From: Larimichthys crocea
Lineage: Eukaryota; Chordata; Actinopteri; Sciaenidae
Reading direction: 5' to 3'
Assembly (NCBI RefSeq): GCF_000972845.2
Contig: NC_040022.1
Location: 19,212,713-19,276,712, forward strand
Length of the DNA: 64,000 nucleotides
The notes below the pieces were generated by a model. The model did no database searches. It worked only from the letters and a program-made list of their open reading frames with translations, and had not been told where the DNA came from. Each line of letters starts with the position of its first letter. The stretch's first letter is position 1. The translations under genes and the position numbers were made by a program. Positions 27,108-41,100 of the stretch are shown one piece after another.

Positions 27108-27761
27108 CAAATAAGAGCGGAATCTGAAGAAGATGACCGCTCAGGCACACGCACACACAGTGAGGTCAGGGGTGACTTGGGCTGAGTTTGCAGAAGGGAC
27201 GAACAACATATCATCAAATGTTACATGCAGACATTCACAGCCGATGTCCTATGCCAATTTTCCATTTGAAAAGCAGCAGCATTAATAAGACTAACATGAT
27301 TCTTTAAGAAAATGTTTCATATCTTTTCTGCGCTGGAGCTGGATCTACTTATTCTCCAGTAAATGTGGAGAATTCATTACCGAATTATTAATGTGTTATA
27401 ACGTGTTCCCAGATTTTACCTAAACTGTGGAGTCAGAGTGGCTCCTCTTTTCAGTCGTTTGCGTTGATAACTGAGTGAGGTGCGTGTCATATTTTGTGAA
27501 GGGGCTAGTGAGAAGTTCTGTTTCATCCTTGATGTATTAATTTGGGCTTTTGGTTATTCCTGGTGGGCCGCTGAGCTCTGGGAACACTGTTTAGGAAGGT
27601 GGAGCTCTGAAACTGGGACAGCATTTGCGTTGATGGGACAATCTGTACAGATTCATCTTAGAATCGATCACAAATGTCATAGATGTCATTACTGGAGGTG
27701 TCCTTTGTAAGTTATCGTTTTCCTGGATGGGTTTTCTTTTGTAAGATCTTTCCATTCTCTG

Positions 27762-27767
27762 ATTAAA
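27762..27767 (+). terminator. Possible lrp8 polyadenylation signal ATTAAA
   Basis: ATTAAA followed about 20-40 bases on by a GT/TCT-rich stretch. It is the commonest variant of the signal and lies 650 bases after the stop codon. A longer 3' UTR is also plausible. Confidence 0.3.
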
Positions 27768-28782
27768 TACCACCCACATTATGTGTTTTCTCTGTGGTTC
27801 AGAGGAAAGCCTTTAAGGGTGAGCTGTCTCACATTTCAGAGTGCAGTTGATTCGAGAGGTCCTGTTTTTATTTGACCTCCTATACCCGAGAGTTTTAAGT
27901 GAGTGCAGCAGAGAAATGGAAGAAATGGAGACATACAGCATTTAAACCTTTGTTTCTATGAGCAGAGAGGATGTAGGTTCGGAGGGAAGTGTTTTATTTT
28001 TACACAGGAGTTCTGTCTTCTTTGTTGTTTCTTGTTTAGGTGTTTAGCGGTTTGAGAAAAGCAATAGACTGCAGCTTTTAGTGAGTCTGCAGTGTTACGT
28101 GGCTGACAAAGATCCTCCAGTGTTAAGAATTTCATTTGATCACCCGCTTTTGACTGTGACAAATTCACACATAAACACACAGGGGGTGCAGTGATAGCAA
28201 ATTCACGCTGTTCTCCAGAGGTGCACTTGCCCTCCGAAAACACAAACAGCATGCATAATTGCTCACAAGCCAACAATGCAGCCATTCATTGTTCAAGGCA
28301 AGATACACACACATAAACACGTGCATGCACGCACACATTCACTAAAGCAAGCTGGATTCCAAGCCTCCTCCCGACAGGGCCGATATCTGAGCAGACAGTT
28401 TTGGATGGTGCCATGTGGGAGGGCCCAGCTGGTGGCTGCATGATGAAAAAGAGCCTTCATGTGATGTAAACACAGAAAATCAGACTCCGATGTAATGAGG
28501 TTAAGATCAAATTGTCCTATCAGTGATTCTGTTTCATGCTGGTACAATATAGTCCCGTCATTGACAGTTACTCCATCCATAAACCTTGAAAGTATGTGTG
28601 TGTGTGGGTGTGTGCTTGTGTGTGTGTTCACTATTATGCATGTGAGTGCCAACGTTCATCCCACAGCCATATTTGAACTGTTTTGTAAGCTCTCTGTTGC
28701 ACAACCCTCTTAGAATGCCTTCTGTATTGTGTATTGCATGGAAGAAAAGTGTATGAAGGTGTGTGGATACACAGGTATGTAA

Positions 28783-28818
28783 GTGTGTGTGTGTGTGTGT
28801 GTGTGTTGTTGTTGTTGT
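28783..28818 (+). repeat. (GT)n with GTT run
   Basis: GT tract followed by GTT repeats, in the probable lrp8 3' UTR. Confidence 0.9.
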
Positions 28819-29399
28819 ATGCGTGTAACAGTGTATGACACTGGAGAAGCTTTGAGGGTGCTTTTTGATTCATTGTAAATATGTTTTCATAGGGTTTTTG
28901 ATAATGTATTATACAATTATGTAAAAGAGAAGCTGTAAATAAGATTTTAGATAAAGTGTTGACAGGTATATTAATTTATTTGTATAAAAGCAGAGCACTG
29001 CATTCCCTGATTGTAAGAAATCTGAATTATCCACCAAAGTGGTTTGTGTTGTTTCTAGCTGTGCTTCATTTAGCATCTTTTGTGTTTTTTATTTGTTAGC
29101 CCACGTAAAACATGGTGTGTCCCCCGTCCCCTGAAAAACTCCCACATCTTTGCAACGCTTCCCAACCTTACTGTTAATGAGATTACTGATTTTTTTGTTT
29201 GTTTGTTTGTTTATTTGTGCCTTTTTGGTTACTTTTTCATTTTCCTCTTGTATTTTTTCATGAAACGGACAGGGATCAGACAACTACTGTACATGCAAAG
29301 ATGAACTGTATTGAGACCAAACTGGTTCCACTTTTTGATTTTCTGTAATGGATTACTTTTGAATATCTCTATATATTGATATATAAAATCTGACTGAAA

Positions 29400-31600
29400 A
29401 TTTCCTTAACGTGTGCCGTATCATTTTATTCTACAACATTTTTTGTGTCAGGGGAAAAACTGAATGAGGTTATGTTACCCTGTTAAGTTACCCTGAACTG
29501 GGCCACAAGTGTTAATCACAGGATATTGGTACACTGAGTTTCCTTTGATTTTTCAGCCCTCTCAAATTAGCTGCTTTGAAGCGCACTTGTCCTTTTTATA
29601 TTAATAATGTGTCAAATGGATGATTTGTATAATGTGAAAGACACTGCTCACAGTCACAAACTCACAGAGAGTTATTTCCTAGCTCTGCAGTTCCCCTGCA
29701 ATAAGCCTGTTTTAGCTCGTTGTTTTGGTTTTCCGTCCCACAAATTTACTCTTTGGTTCAGTTTTACTACATCTCATTTGTAGCATGCTGCTGGCAGCTC
29801 TTTTAAGCAAAGAAGCTCTGATAAACAAAACGTCCAAACCCTGTCCACGACCAAATAGCAGTCAGACAGTTAGCAACAACATATAGTTAATATAGTCAAC
29901 ATAGATGAGAATTTAGAAGCTAGAGTTAGGGTTAAGGACAGATATTCCCTCGGGACTTGGAGACCAAAAACAAACCTCATCACTTGAAATGATTGCTGCA
30001 TGTCCGCTGGATTTGTAAACAGACTGTTTTTTAGGCAACACTGAATATTAAACCATAGCTGTTATATGAGAAACGTCTGATTTTCAGATTGTTAAAGTCT
30101 GTCCCCATGTGGCAGAAAAAAAACTTTAATGCAGCTTTAAATCATCATCTCTAGGCAACCTTCCTGAGAATAAGCAGAACAAGACAACGAGCAATAAACA
30201 CAAACATGTCTCCTGATAAGGTACTGTGTGTTTACATCTTTTCCTTTTGTGTGACTTGAAGCCCAATTACAACCAAACTGAGTGAATAATATCATTTACA
30301 AGCAATATACTCAATACTCAATAGCAGCTGCTGGGCTTACAAGACCAAGTAAGGCTGCATTTGAATTCAGGTTTTCAGATAAGGAGCTGTCCATTCAGAC
30401 TGAGCTGTGGTTCACATTCATCCACTTACAAAGTGATTCATCAGCAGACAGAAAAACGGTTGCAGATAAATCCAGTCCATTACCATTATTAAACTGGAGC
30501 AGGGCCTTCAGCCTCTTTCTTGTTGTACATTAGGATATTATGTATTAAGTATTTTTAATTATTCCAGTGGTTCCTGTAACAGACAAAGAGGGGTCACATT
30601 GCTGCATGAAGGCTAAGAACACTTTCATTCACTGTGGCGTCAAGGCCTGTTTGGGTGGGGGATGGTGTATGTACATCTGAGATGCCCAATGCCTACACAT
30701 GAATACATATTGTCAAAATGCTTTAATTTTATAAACATGCATCATCCAGTCAGAGCAAATAGCATTTTGTTCAATAGAGCAGAATTGATTTGCATACTTC
30801 ACTTTATTGCAGCGTTTGTTTGCTTAGACTTTGCTTTATGTGGCCTTTGATTGATTGAAAAACAGCTGATTCCCTCTCCATTTATCCATCTGTTTCTCTT
30901 TTTCTGATTATATATATTTGCCCAGGGTCATTACAGCAGCAGGACAGTCAGTCAACCAGGCTGGAAAAAATCCTCAGGGGAAATGAGGTGGCTTTGCTCT
31001 GTCAGATGGAAATCCAACCTCTCCCTGCATCTCCTTACTCAATCCTTTTTGTTTTATCTCACCAACATAATCTCAGCTCCTTGCAGAAAGACTAAACCTC
31101 TGCCCCTTACTGTTTCCCAGAGGGTTAGAAGAACAAAGGACACACAAACACATCTGATTTTATCCCTGACTGGGTTGTTACAGCTGTGATACAGCTGGAT
31201 TGCAGGTGAATCTTAGTTAAATTAGTCCAATTCAATGGGCGTCATATTTGTAATTGTTTGTCACACTTGTTAGGGATTAGATCTAATCCCCTCAATATTT
31301 TAAATATCCAGATTTGTGTTGTTTCTTTATGTGTGTTACTGCATTTGATTTGGCTGCCACTAGTGAAATAGAGGAGCAATGCCACCTGCTGGTCAGATTT
31401 GTCACTACAGCAAGAAAGCTGATGAACGTGTCTGTAGGCTGAACCAAGTTTGCCTCTTTTAAACGCCACAATATCATCAGTTTTCGTTTTTGTCATTTTC
31501 TTAAAACATACATCAGTATAGTCATTACTAGTAAGTAAAATCAACAAGTTTTCTTTATTGGCACCAGAAATGTGTTTTTCTTTCATGTGTTTTGCATGCA
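29400..31600. other. Convergent intergenic region between lrp8 and kank4
   Basis: About 2.2 kb with no supported gene on either strand. It lies between the lrp8 3' end and the minus-strand kank4 polyadenylation signals. Short open frames here have no family signature. Confidence 0.55.
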
Positions 31601-31615
31601 GACAAGTATTTGGCA

Positions 31616-31645
31616 TTTATTTGTACATTTTACACACATTTTATT
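31616..31645 (-). terminator. kank4 polyadenylation signals (two AATAAA)
   Basis: On the minus strand AATAAA occurs at 31645-31640 and again at 31621-31616, about 450 bases after the kank4 stop codon. A further AATAAA-type hexamer lies near 31554. This suggests a 3' UTR of about 0.45-0.55 kb. Confidence 0.55.
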
Positions 31646-32092
31646 TGAAAAGTGCTCAGCTGCAGCGAAAATGCAAATAGCATTCTGTAATTTCCTCTAA
31701 AACCATAAAAGCACCTGGGATTGCGAAACCTTTTATAAGCACAGACTTTTTGATAAAGGTCAACATATAGATTACAATAAACATATCACTAATAAATATT
31801 TCCTTCATTGCATAGTTTGCAAAGCTAAACTGCTGTTTGGATGTGCAAAGATCAGACATAACTATGAACATCAACAGAAAAGACAATGGAAAACTGTATG
31901 CTGAATCCGCAATTGTGATACACACATCTAAACTTCCTCACACCGATGATATAAAACCTTGTTTTTGATGGTGCATTTAATCCAAAACTCGAGATAATGC
32001 TTGTGTAGATGTCCAGAATTCAGAAAGACAACATCAGAGACAGATAATATATGTGAGAGGATCATGTGTCTGTAGCTTCTTTTCCAGTTTTC

Positions 32093-32185
32093 TTACAAAG
32101 CTCGAGCTTTAGCATGCGCCTGCAGGAGGGTGGCTGTATCCGTGTGGGAACCTTGCATGGCGATAGAGAGTGCAGTTCGACCACG
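32093..32185 (-). CDS. kank4: kank4 last coding exon
   Basis: 93 bases, acceptor TATCCCCCAG. RGRTALSIAMQGSHTDTATL then LLQAHAKARAL-TAA. The short ending resembles KANK4 rather than the longer KANK1 and KANK2 tails. Confidence 0.92.
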   Translation of the reverse strand, partial: RGRTALSIAMQGSHTDTATLLQAHAKARAL

Positions 32186-35100
32186 CTGGGGGATAACAAG
32201 AAAAAACAAAACAGGAAAGTAGTAATGAGGCACAAATCTTAAATTCTGAACCCATAAGTTCGACACATGGGACACAGGCTTCCTTAAAAACTAACTATTT
32301 TTAGTCATGCTAGCAGCATGGCTCTAGGGAGGGCAGTCCAGGCTGAAACATCTCAACAATAATTGGATGTAATATAATGTGGTACAAATGTTCCTCACAG
32401 GATGAAGAGTAACTTTTGAAATCTCCTGACCTTTCATCTAATCAGGTCAAAATTTAAATCGTCCAAAACTTTGATTTATGACCTTCAAAACTATTGACAT
32501 CCCCATCAGTATTTTGTAATTTGTACTAATTAGCAAATGTCAACATGCTAACAAGTTAAACTAAGATAGTAAACATGCTAAACATTATCCTTACTAAACA
32601 TCAGCATGTTACTATTGTCATTATGAGCCTGTGTGCATGCTAACGCTAATGTTTATGTCAAAGGTGATGCTGACTTTTCCTTTAGAACCACCATGAGGTT
32701 TACATGTGTGGCTTTTAGTTAAACTTAACCCTAACCTCTGAACCCCAGTAGGGTTTAGTAGCATCTAGCTGTGTAGGTGCTGGTTGCAACTGTCTCGGCT
32801 CACCCTCTCCTTCCTAATGTGAAGGAGAGACTACAGTGGCCTCATAGAGCCAGTTTTTAGTTTGTCTGTTCTGGGCTACTGTAGAAACATGGCAGCCTCC
32901 ATGGAAGAGGACCCACAGGTAATGTACTTCTCAGGTAATGTAATGTAAACATATAAAAAGTGTCATTGTCTTGCTGACATTTACATTTAGCTCAAAGTAC
33001 AGCCTCACAGAGGTGTTATCATGGCTGTAGGCTTTAGGCTTGTTTTGATGTGAATAGTTTCAAGGTGCAGAACTCCCAGACTCCCAGAAGACAGATTAAA
33101 TAACAAAACTACAGTGTGTGCAAGGTTTCATTTAATACCTCAAGATAAATGGGTTAAGATTTAATTAGTTAGGTTCAATCATTTGAGTTTGTTTCAAGGT
33201 GAAACATGTTTTAGAGTCGAGATAGGGCGCCTGTGGTTGATTTTTTTATTTTTTTTATTTTCAGCTCTACTTTAAAGGCAGACTGTGTCAAAAGAAGAAG
33301 ACATATTTGCATCTCTCCTCTGCTCTCTTCCCTGCCTCCGCTGGCTTCAGACTGGCAGATAAGGTACTGTTAGCGGATTAGTTCATCTCAGCCCAGGCAG
33401 ATTTGTTTTACTGGAGCCCTGATTAATCCTGGAAAAGCTCTATTCAGCTCCATCCAGACTGTCAGTCCACCCACATCCACACAGTGTCAGTCAAAGCGTT
33501 CCAGCTTTCATAGGTCTAAGCTCCTTTTTGTGTTCAGTTATGTGAATAGAAAAGTAGATATTCCAGTTTGTTAACAAATATATTCACAGCAGAAATTGAG
33601 TTGGAGTCATTATATGAACTCTACATTTAATGTGTTGCTACCTGTAGATTTGTTCTGTGTTTTGGAGAGAACTGTGATTTTATTTATCATAAACAACCAA
33701 CACTACAGACCAGACATAAGTGGCAGTTAAATCGAAGATGAAACGGTTATGACCCACCTTGTCAGTCAGGGTGAGGTCACACTGGCTCCTCTCCAGCAGC
33801 AGCCTGGCGATGTGTGTGTGCCCCCTCTCAGCTGCAAACATCAGAGCCGTGGTTCCTTGACTATCTTGGATGTTAGCATCTGCTCCATGGCTCAGCAGCA
33901 GGCGAACCATCACAACTCGCCCGTGTCTCACCGCCAAATGCAAAGCTGTTAGGCCCGTCTTTAGAGAAGGGCAAACAAACTTTTTTTATATAATTTTATT
34001 TCAACTGTTTTACTTTTTATTGCAACTAACTAACTAACACTGTGTAAAATCAGGAAAATAGCCCTTTAATATTGTCTATAATTGTTTGATTAAATGCAAT
34101 CTTACTTTCACTACTTAGAAAACTGGAAAACAACCTGCACACATTGCTGGAAGTCAAACTAGTAATCTCAACTGTTCATTTTCTGTTCTTCAGTCTACTT
34201 GTTACCTTGAAAAACCGCAGCACATTAACTGACCATGATACATTTACGCTGTGTTCGTAGCAGCTGTGTTACCTGGTTCGAGCGAATGTGAATGTTGCCC
34301 AGCTCCATTAGCTTGCGGACCACCTCCATGCCACCTGGGCCATCAGGGGCTGTCAGCGAGGCCAGCATCACTGCTGTATAGCCAGCATTGTTCTGAAGAT
34401 TTGCATCACTCACACCTGTAAAACAATTTTAAAAAAGTAAACTAACTTTTTCAGTATTTACAAGCCTACAATTCTTGAACAGAAGCTCTGGCAACACAAT
34501 ACAATAACCTGTGTCCAGTAGCAGGCTGACAATGCTGTAGTTGCAGTGGGACACGCTGTAATGCAGCACCGTGTTGCCGTTGTCATCAGCCAGGTTGACC
34601 AAGAAGGCCAGCAGTGATGGTGCGACCTTCTTCACTTCTTTTAGGTACACAGCTAACCTGCTGGCCACTGAAGCCTCCTCTGCTGCCACACTGAACCAGT
34701 GTTGAAACACCACGACCAGGGCCTTCCTCTAGAAAAAACAGGGGGACATAGGAGGTATGCTAACTTTAGATTCTCTTGATTTGTCCAATGTAGTGTAGAC
34801 TACATGTTCATCATAACATATTCATCTTTAAGGTATCAGACACATTTTAAAACTTGCTATAAAAACACAACATTAACATAAAATCGCCATATAAAATTGA
34901 TAGGGCAAACATTAGAATTAAAATCCAATTTTCGCTCTCCTTAGAAGTCCACCAACAAATATCTGTCTCTAGCTGCTAAAAAGACCAGCAGCTTATCACT
35001 GAAAACAGCCAGAAACAAATTGATGACAGCAGTGAGAGCGAATCAAAACATTAACATTGCTGGCCATAAAACCAAAACAATGAGCTGAATAGAAGTGAGT

Positions 35101-38100
35101 GATTACAAGTGCAGCTTTTAGATCACATCAAGTTTAGGTAGTTAAAAGATTAGATTAGAAAAAGCATATTAATATAGGCAGTTTTAATTTAAATTTAAAT
35201 TAATTAGTTTCTGTGGAAGAATCAAGACTGTTTACCATGTCATCATTGGGATTATCCATGTTGTCCATGTGATCTTTGAGGAACTGACAAGCAGCCATAA
35301 AATCTGCACTCACAGTGTCCCTATAAGAAAAATCATGCATGCATAATGAAAAGAGAGAACAGAAAGAAATTTTGCCTCATAACATTATTATTAAACTGTA
35401 TTCCCATGAGATTAAATGAAAACACAGGAGCTGTTCCCTGATGAGTAAACACAGCGATTACATTTTCCAAACAAATACGGGTAAGACAGTTGTTCTGGTC
35501 CTCTCACCTGCCCCCAGTAGAAGTTTCTGAGCTAGAGCTGCCCTCCATCTGTTCTCCTGGGGGCTGTGGTTTCATCTTGGCCGTTTTCTCTGGCGCCTCG
35601 GCTTCCACAGATGCTACGCCTCCATCTGTCTGCCCTGATCCTGCTCCTCCCAATGTCATTTGTCCGTCTGGGCTTGTTTGCTTCTCCATCCGTCTCTTCT
35701 CTGAGTCTACATCCACCTGGGCAACAGCCATCTCCCTAGGGCTGATGCTGCTCTCCTTCTGTTCACTCTGGTTCACACAGTACTGCCCAACCAGATTTCC
35801 ACTTTTTTTTTTCATATTTGAAAAATATGAGAGCAGACCAGAAAATTATAACTATCAGCTGGTAAATATTGGCAACTGAATTGACACTGATTCATTTTGC
35901 AAGCCACAGTTCACAAAGTTCACATAATACTCATTTTAACCCTCATCCTGCCAGTATATTAAACATACAGGGACCAGCTGGAGAATAAAGTACTGTAAGG
36001 AACGGCCATCATAGCAAAATATTAACTTCTCAAAACATAATTAGTTGTCAGTTATGTCATCTGGAAACAGGAAACAATGAGGGAGTCTGTGCTGGTCTCC
36101 CCCAAACTGACATATATAGTAGCATTACCATTAAAGCACTAGGCATCAACACTAAAGCCAACCTACCATTACCCCCTCACAATGTCTGATTTCATTCATT
36201 TTAAGACATTAAAATGAAATTAAGGTTTTTGGAAGCGATCCATTATTCATATTGTATGGTAATGGGCATTTTGATCAGTATTGAGGATCCAATCATTTTA
36301 AAGCATCAAAGCAAATTCAATGTGATGCCTGTGTGCAAGTCTCACTGTGGTGACTCATAGAAGATGTGTCTGTTACACTCTTACAACCAAACAGATGTTA
36401 TATATTGTAGTAATATAAATCAAAGAAATACCCAGAGGCCTCAGGGAGCCATCCTGGAAAGAGTCACTTTTTCCATCTTTTCTTACTAATCTAACTTAGA
36501 AGTAATAAATAAACTCTTGTTGGAGGCTTTGGAAAATGTCAAATGTTGACTGGAACTCAGTCATGCTCAAACATGGGAGGCACCGCTTTTCTCCTCTAAT
36601 TGACAACTTTAGAGGGAGTGGCATTCGTCCTTCAATCTTAAATTATGATGTTTTTCTCAGTCAGAACCATACAACAGTAGCTTAAATAACCTCAAGTTAG
36701 TATGCATTTCAACCAAAACCAATGGTTTAAGCAATAATCATAACTCTAAAGGCTGCTTAAGTCAGAGAGAGTTATTTACTGACCCATCATTAACACCCCC
36801 AGAATGTTGGCTTTTTGACGTCCCAGCAGATTCATCTGTCCTCATGATGGATTTAGAGGCTACATGGAAGACAAACACAGAGGATATGATGAAATATCAA
36901 CTAAACACAGCAGAACAACAACATTAAATTCTCTGATGAAATGCATCATTTATCATTATCTCTTTTGTATACAACCACTTATTTTCAGTCAGAATAAACA
37001 AGAAGACTCTCACAAACCAACAACAGCCATCAGTTTATATCTAAGAGGTAATGTGGGTCTGAATTTGACAGTGGAACATCACAGTGTGCCCTCTCCTACA
37101 GTCAAACCTATTTTTAAAGACTTTGGTGCTGTGAGGCAAACGTGAAGATACAACTTTAAACACATTTAACAACTTTTTGAAGACATATAGAGTTTCTTTA
37201 TTGAAATTAAAATGAGCTGTGGTTTTATAATAACAGCCAAAGTCCACACATGATCTGTTTCCCGTGTTGATACAGCTGTGAAGTTGCTACTGCTGTTAGC
37301 ATCAACACATTAAGCTCTATTTTACACACGTTTTGCACTACACAGTGTTCCACAATCTCATCTCACATATAGGCCTCAATGGCAACACTGCTCCTCCATG
37401 CACTGACTTCTATATAAAGTAAAGTCACAACATCCCTGTTCATTAAATGAAAAGGTTGATAGTGAGGTAATGGATATTTAACGTTTTAAGTTCAAAGTTT
37501 GAAATGAAAATGTCTTTCTTAATACCTATGAGTTATGAAATTGTTACTATTTACATTAGTTTTGTGCGCATGGACACCGGAAATATGGAATACTTGATTT
37601 TAGGGATTTCTGATACTCTTAAGAGGGAAAGTAAACTAAAAGATAAAAGCAGTCCAAAACACCTAAAACCAGCCTCAGTATGAACTAAGGCCAACCAATA
37701 GGTCAACTAATAGGTTCCCAACTAAAAGTTTTTATCAGACTGATGTAAATCAATACTAATCTTCATCGTTGTTCTGCCTTCTAACAAACAGGCAAACCAT
37801 GTCCAAACCACAACATTAAGATTAAATCTGGGAGAGCACTACTTTTCAACATGAAGCCTAGAACATGAAGTCTGAATTCAGCCTGAAGTACATATTTGTA
37901 GTAGTCGGTCATTTTCAGTAACATAATTGTGGTTGTGTTGCAGATGCAGACAGAGGGCAACCATCAATGATGATTGTTGCTCTTCATATGTTTTTTCCAC
38001 TATGTGTAATTACAGTCATTCAAAATGGATGTGGTTGAATCATTAGACTGATATAATGTACAATACCTCCATTTTCAAGCCTCTCTTCATCATTGTGTCC

Positions 38101-41100
38101 ATGCTGGGTATAGTAAGAGGTAAGGATGTCAACAAGTCCCATCATCTCCTGCTGCAGAGAGTTGACTTTGGGGTCTGGGTGCTTTAGAGGTCTACCCTCC
38201 TCTTGTGACTGATGGTCTGCGCACAAACACTCCCACTGCTGATCCAGGAGCCGTTTGATCTTCTTGATGTGGTGGACAATGACAGCTGTATCTATACCAT
38301 CATCTGAAGGGTCTCCAGGTCCAACAGACACTTGAGGGGTCCTTTCAATAGAATCGACAACAGAGTCTTGTTGTCGACTTCTTTGTCCGTTTGCAGTAAC
38401 AGTCCGTGCAGGGATGAATGCACCTGGACTTCTTGACCCTTTATTATACGGTTCAATGGATCTCACCACTACCTCATCTCCATCCTGGTCTACCATCACT
38501 CTCTCTGCACGAACCCACACACCAGGATTCCTGATAAGGTGTTCAATCTTCCCATCATTATTCCTGCTCTCCTCCTGCTGCTCCTTCAACATCCCTAAGG
38601 CCCTCTGGAGCTCCAGACCGGTCTCATGGAGCTTCTGCTCCAGCACAGCTACTTTAGCTTGCAGAGATGTCACTGTCAGCAACTCATCTAGATCTGTGCT
38701 AGTCCTCCACTCATGTGTTGGATTAGAGTCCTCGTGATTTCTCGGAAACATGATATGACTTTCATGCCGAGGCCTTTTGATGTCTGCTGTGCCATAGTGG
38801 GAAGAGGGGTAAGGGTCTGTGGTTCCATTCATTGACAGTGGTGGGATATTGGAATTCAGGTCCAGACGGAGCCGTTCTCTTTCCTCTTGGAGGATGCAGA
38901 TCTGTGCCCTGAGCTCTGGAATCACCCTTATCTCCATCTCCAGCTCCCCCACACGTTCCAGGGCCTCTGTCAGGCGCCTCAACAGTCCTGAGCAGTCCTG
39001 GGATCGAGGGCTGTCTGTGGAATGGAAGACATCCTCACAGGAGATGTTTCTTCCCACAAGGTGATCCCTTGAACAACGGAGGCTACCAGGATCGTCTGTG
39101 GATTCTGATCCCTGTCTCAGCAGTACTGTTAGTGGCAGACTGGAGGCACGGAGGAGATGAGGTCTGATGTGCTCACCAAGAGGTTGCTCATCAAACTCCT
39201 TGATTCTAGCCTCCATCTCAGTCAGGGATTTGAGCCCTGTGGGAGAAAGGGATGACCTTTGATCATTTGCCCAAGAAGTGTAGCCATGATGATGGATGTC
39301 TGACTGTCGGGACCTGGGGCCAAGCGCTCCAGTAGATCCCCAGGGGCTTGGACGGTATCCACCCCCAGAAGGATTGAGGTGCCTGGGAAGAGTGCTTGCT
39401 CGGGGGCCCTTGCTTCGGCGCTGGATAGGGACTCTTTTGATTGTGTTGCCTTTCTCTATGTCATCTACATATTTTAGGAAGTCCAGGTCTAGTCGGAAGC
39501 CATAAGGGGTTTCCACTGAGTATGGGGGTTTTCCTTTAACTCCATTCTCTGTTGTTTTATGAGGCAAGATGTTTCCTGTAAACATTAAAACAATCATTTA
39601 TTATACATCAATGTCTAATTTAGTAATATTCTGTCAAGTTAGGGACTATTTTTACCGTTTTGTGCTTCCATCATTTTTCGTCTTCAGTTGTCCAAATAAT
39701 TTGCTGTCACATTATCTGGTTGGACCTTTGGTATCTGACAAAAAAACAAAATGAAATAAAATAGTAGGTAGAATTGAGCCAGCAACATATGAAAAACACA
39801 TTAGGGAATTTTTACAAGTGGCAGAAGTGGATGTTGCGAGGTTATCTAATAAAATAATGAACATATTCATGATTTCTGAAGGGGAAAACAGATGAATTTT
39901 AGCACTGACATTCACTTGAGGTTTAGCTGTGGTATTTTTGATGGGAGACTAAGTCTTAATTTTATGACCAGATGGAAGATCAATCTAGAAAGCAACAGCA
40001 ACTTTTGTTTGTACTCCTGTATGTAGTGCAAAGCACAAAACACAAACATTCAATTACTTTTAAGTGTTTTCTCTCAATTCCTCTGTTATTCCTTCTCATT
40101 CCCTTTTTCTGTTTTTCTCACACTCTCACTGCTTCATTTCTTCCATACATCAGGCTGCTATTATTCAACGGTTGCAGGCCTGATGTTCACTTGATTACAG
40201 CCCTGCCATCCAGGATGAGAACTGAAAATAGCTTGAGACCTTTTAGCCTAGCAGCGAAGGGCCAGCGGAGCAAAATATACTCCTACAGACACAAATACAG
40301 ACAACCATTGTTCTGACTCACTCCTTTCCTCCCTTCCTGCTCTCTGTGACTCCTACTAGGTCTCTCTAGTCTTCTTTCAGATCTGTGGTTTACTTTTACT
40401 GAACTGTCTCTAAATGTAACTTTCTTTTCCTCTCTCGTGTTTTACTTGAAGTGTTTGTGCTTGTTTTATACAGTAAGTGGTTGTACTGCCCTGTGACACT
40501 GATGTATAATAGTAGAATAGTTTAGGTAGTAATTGCTTCCCTTACCTCCTTTTCTCACTGTCTCTCCCTTCCACCCTCACCTCTTTCCCTCCCCCAATGT
40601 TCCTTTCTCCTGACCACCAGTCTCTGTGGCTTGCTGTCCTCTTGAGGCACCACAGCCACTGAGCCGCAGCCCCAAACAATGTCAGCTATGCAGTAAACAG
40701 ACAAACACCACCAAATGGCCCTGCTGGGAATTTTGAGCTCCATCATTCACACTCTGTCTGATGGTCGGCAATAAACAGCAACAAATCTGGAAATTACATC
40801 CATGGATGCGCACATTTTCACAACTTTAAGATGTAGGCACTGAGATTGGTACATGCACAGTTGAAGTCAAAGATACATGCTACATATGGTAATGTGGTAC
40901 AGTATGTTGGCCTTCAGATGGGTGGAATTTAACAGATAGGATGTGAAAATATTACAAAGAAAATGTAAGTAATTACAGTGGGAATCAAGCTATAATGACA
41001 TGCTCTGTACATTTGACATTTTCTGATACTATTGCCACTGATTCCTGAGATTTGGTACTGATCTAAATTGATACTTTTTCCATACCTGACATTTAGAAAT

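Larger units (their letters stand above)
27108..29400 (+). other. lrp8 3' untranslated region and flank, end uncertain
   Basis: No open frame follows the stop codon. AT-rich sequence with GT-rich microsatellite at 28783-28818. There is an ATTAAA signal at 27762-27767 but no clear AATAAA before about 29.4 kb, so the 3' end cannot be fixed by eye. Confidence 0.4.
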
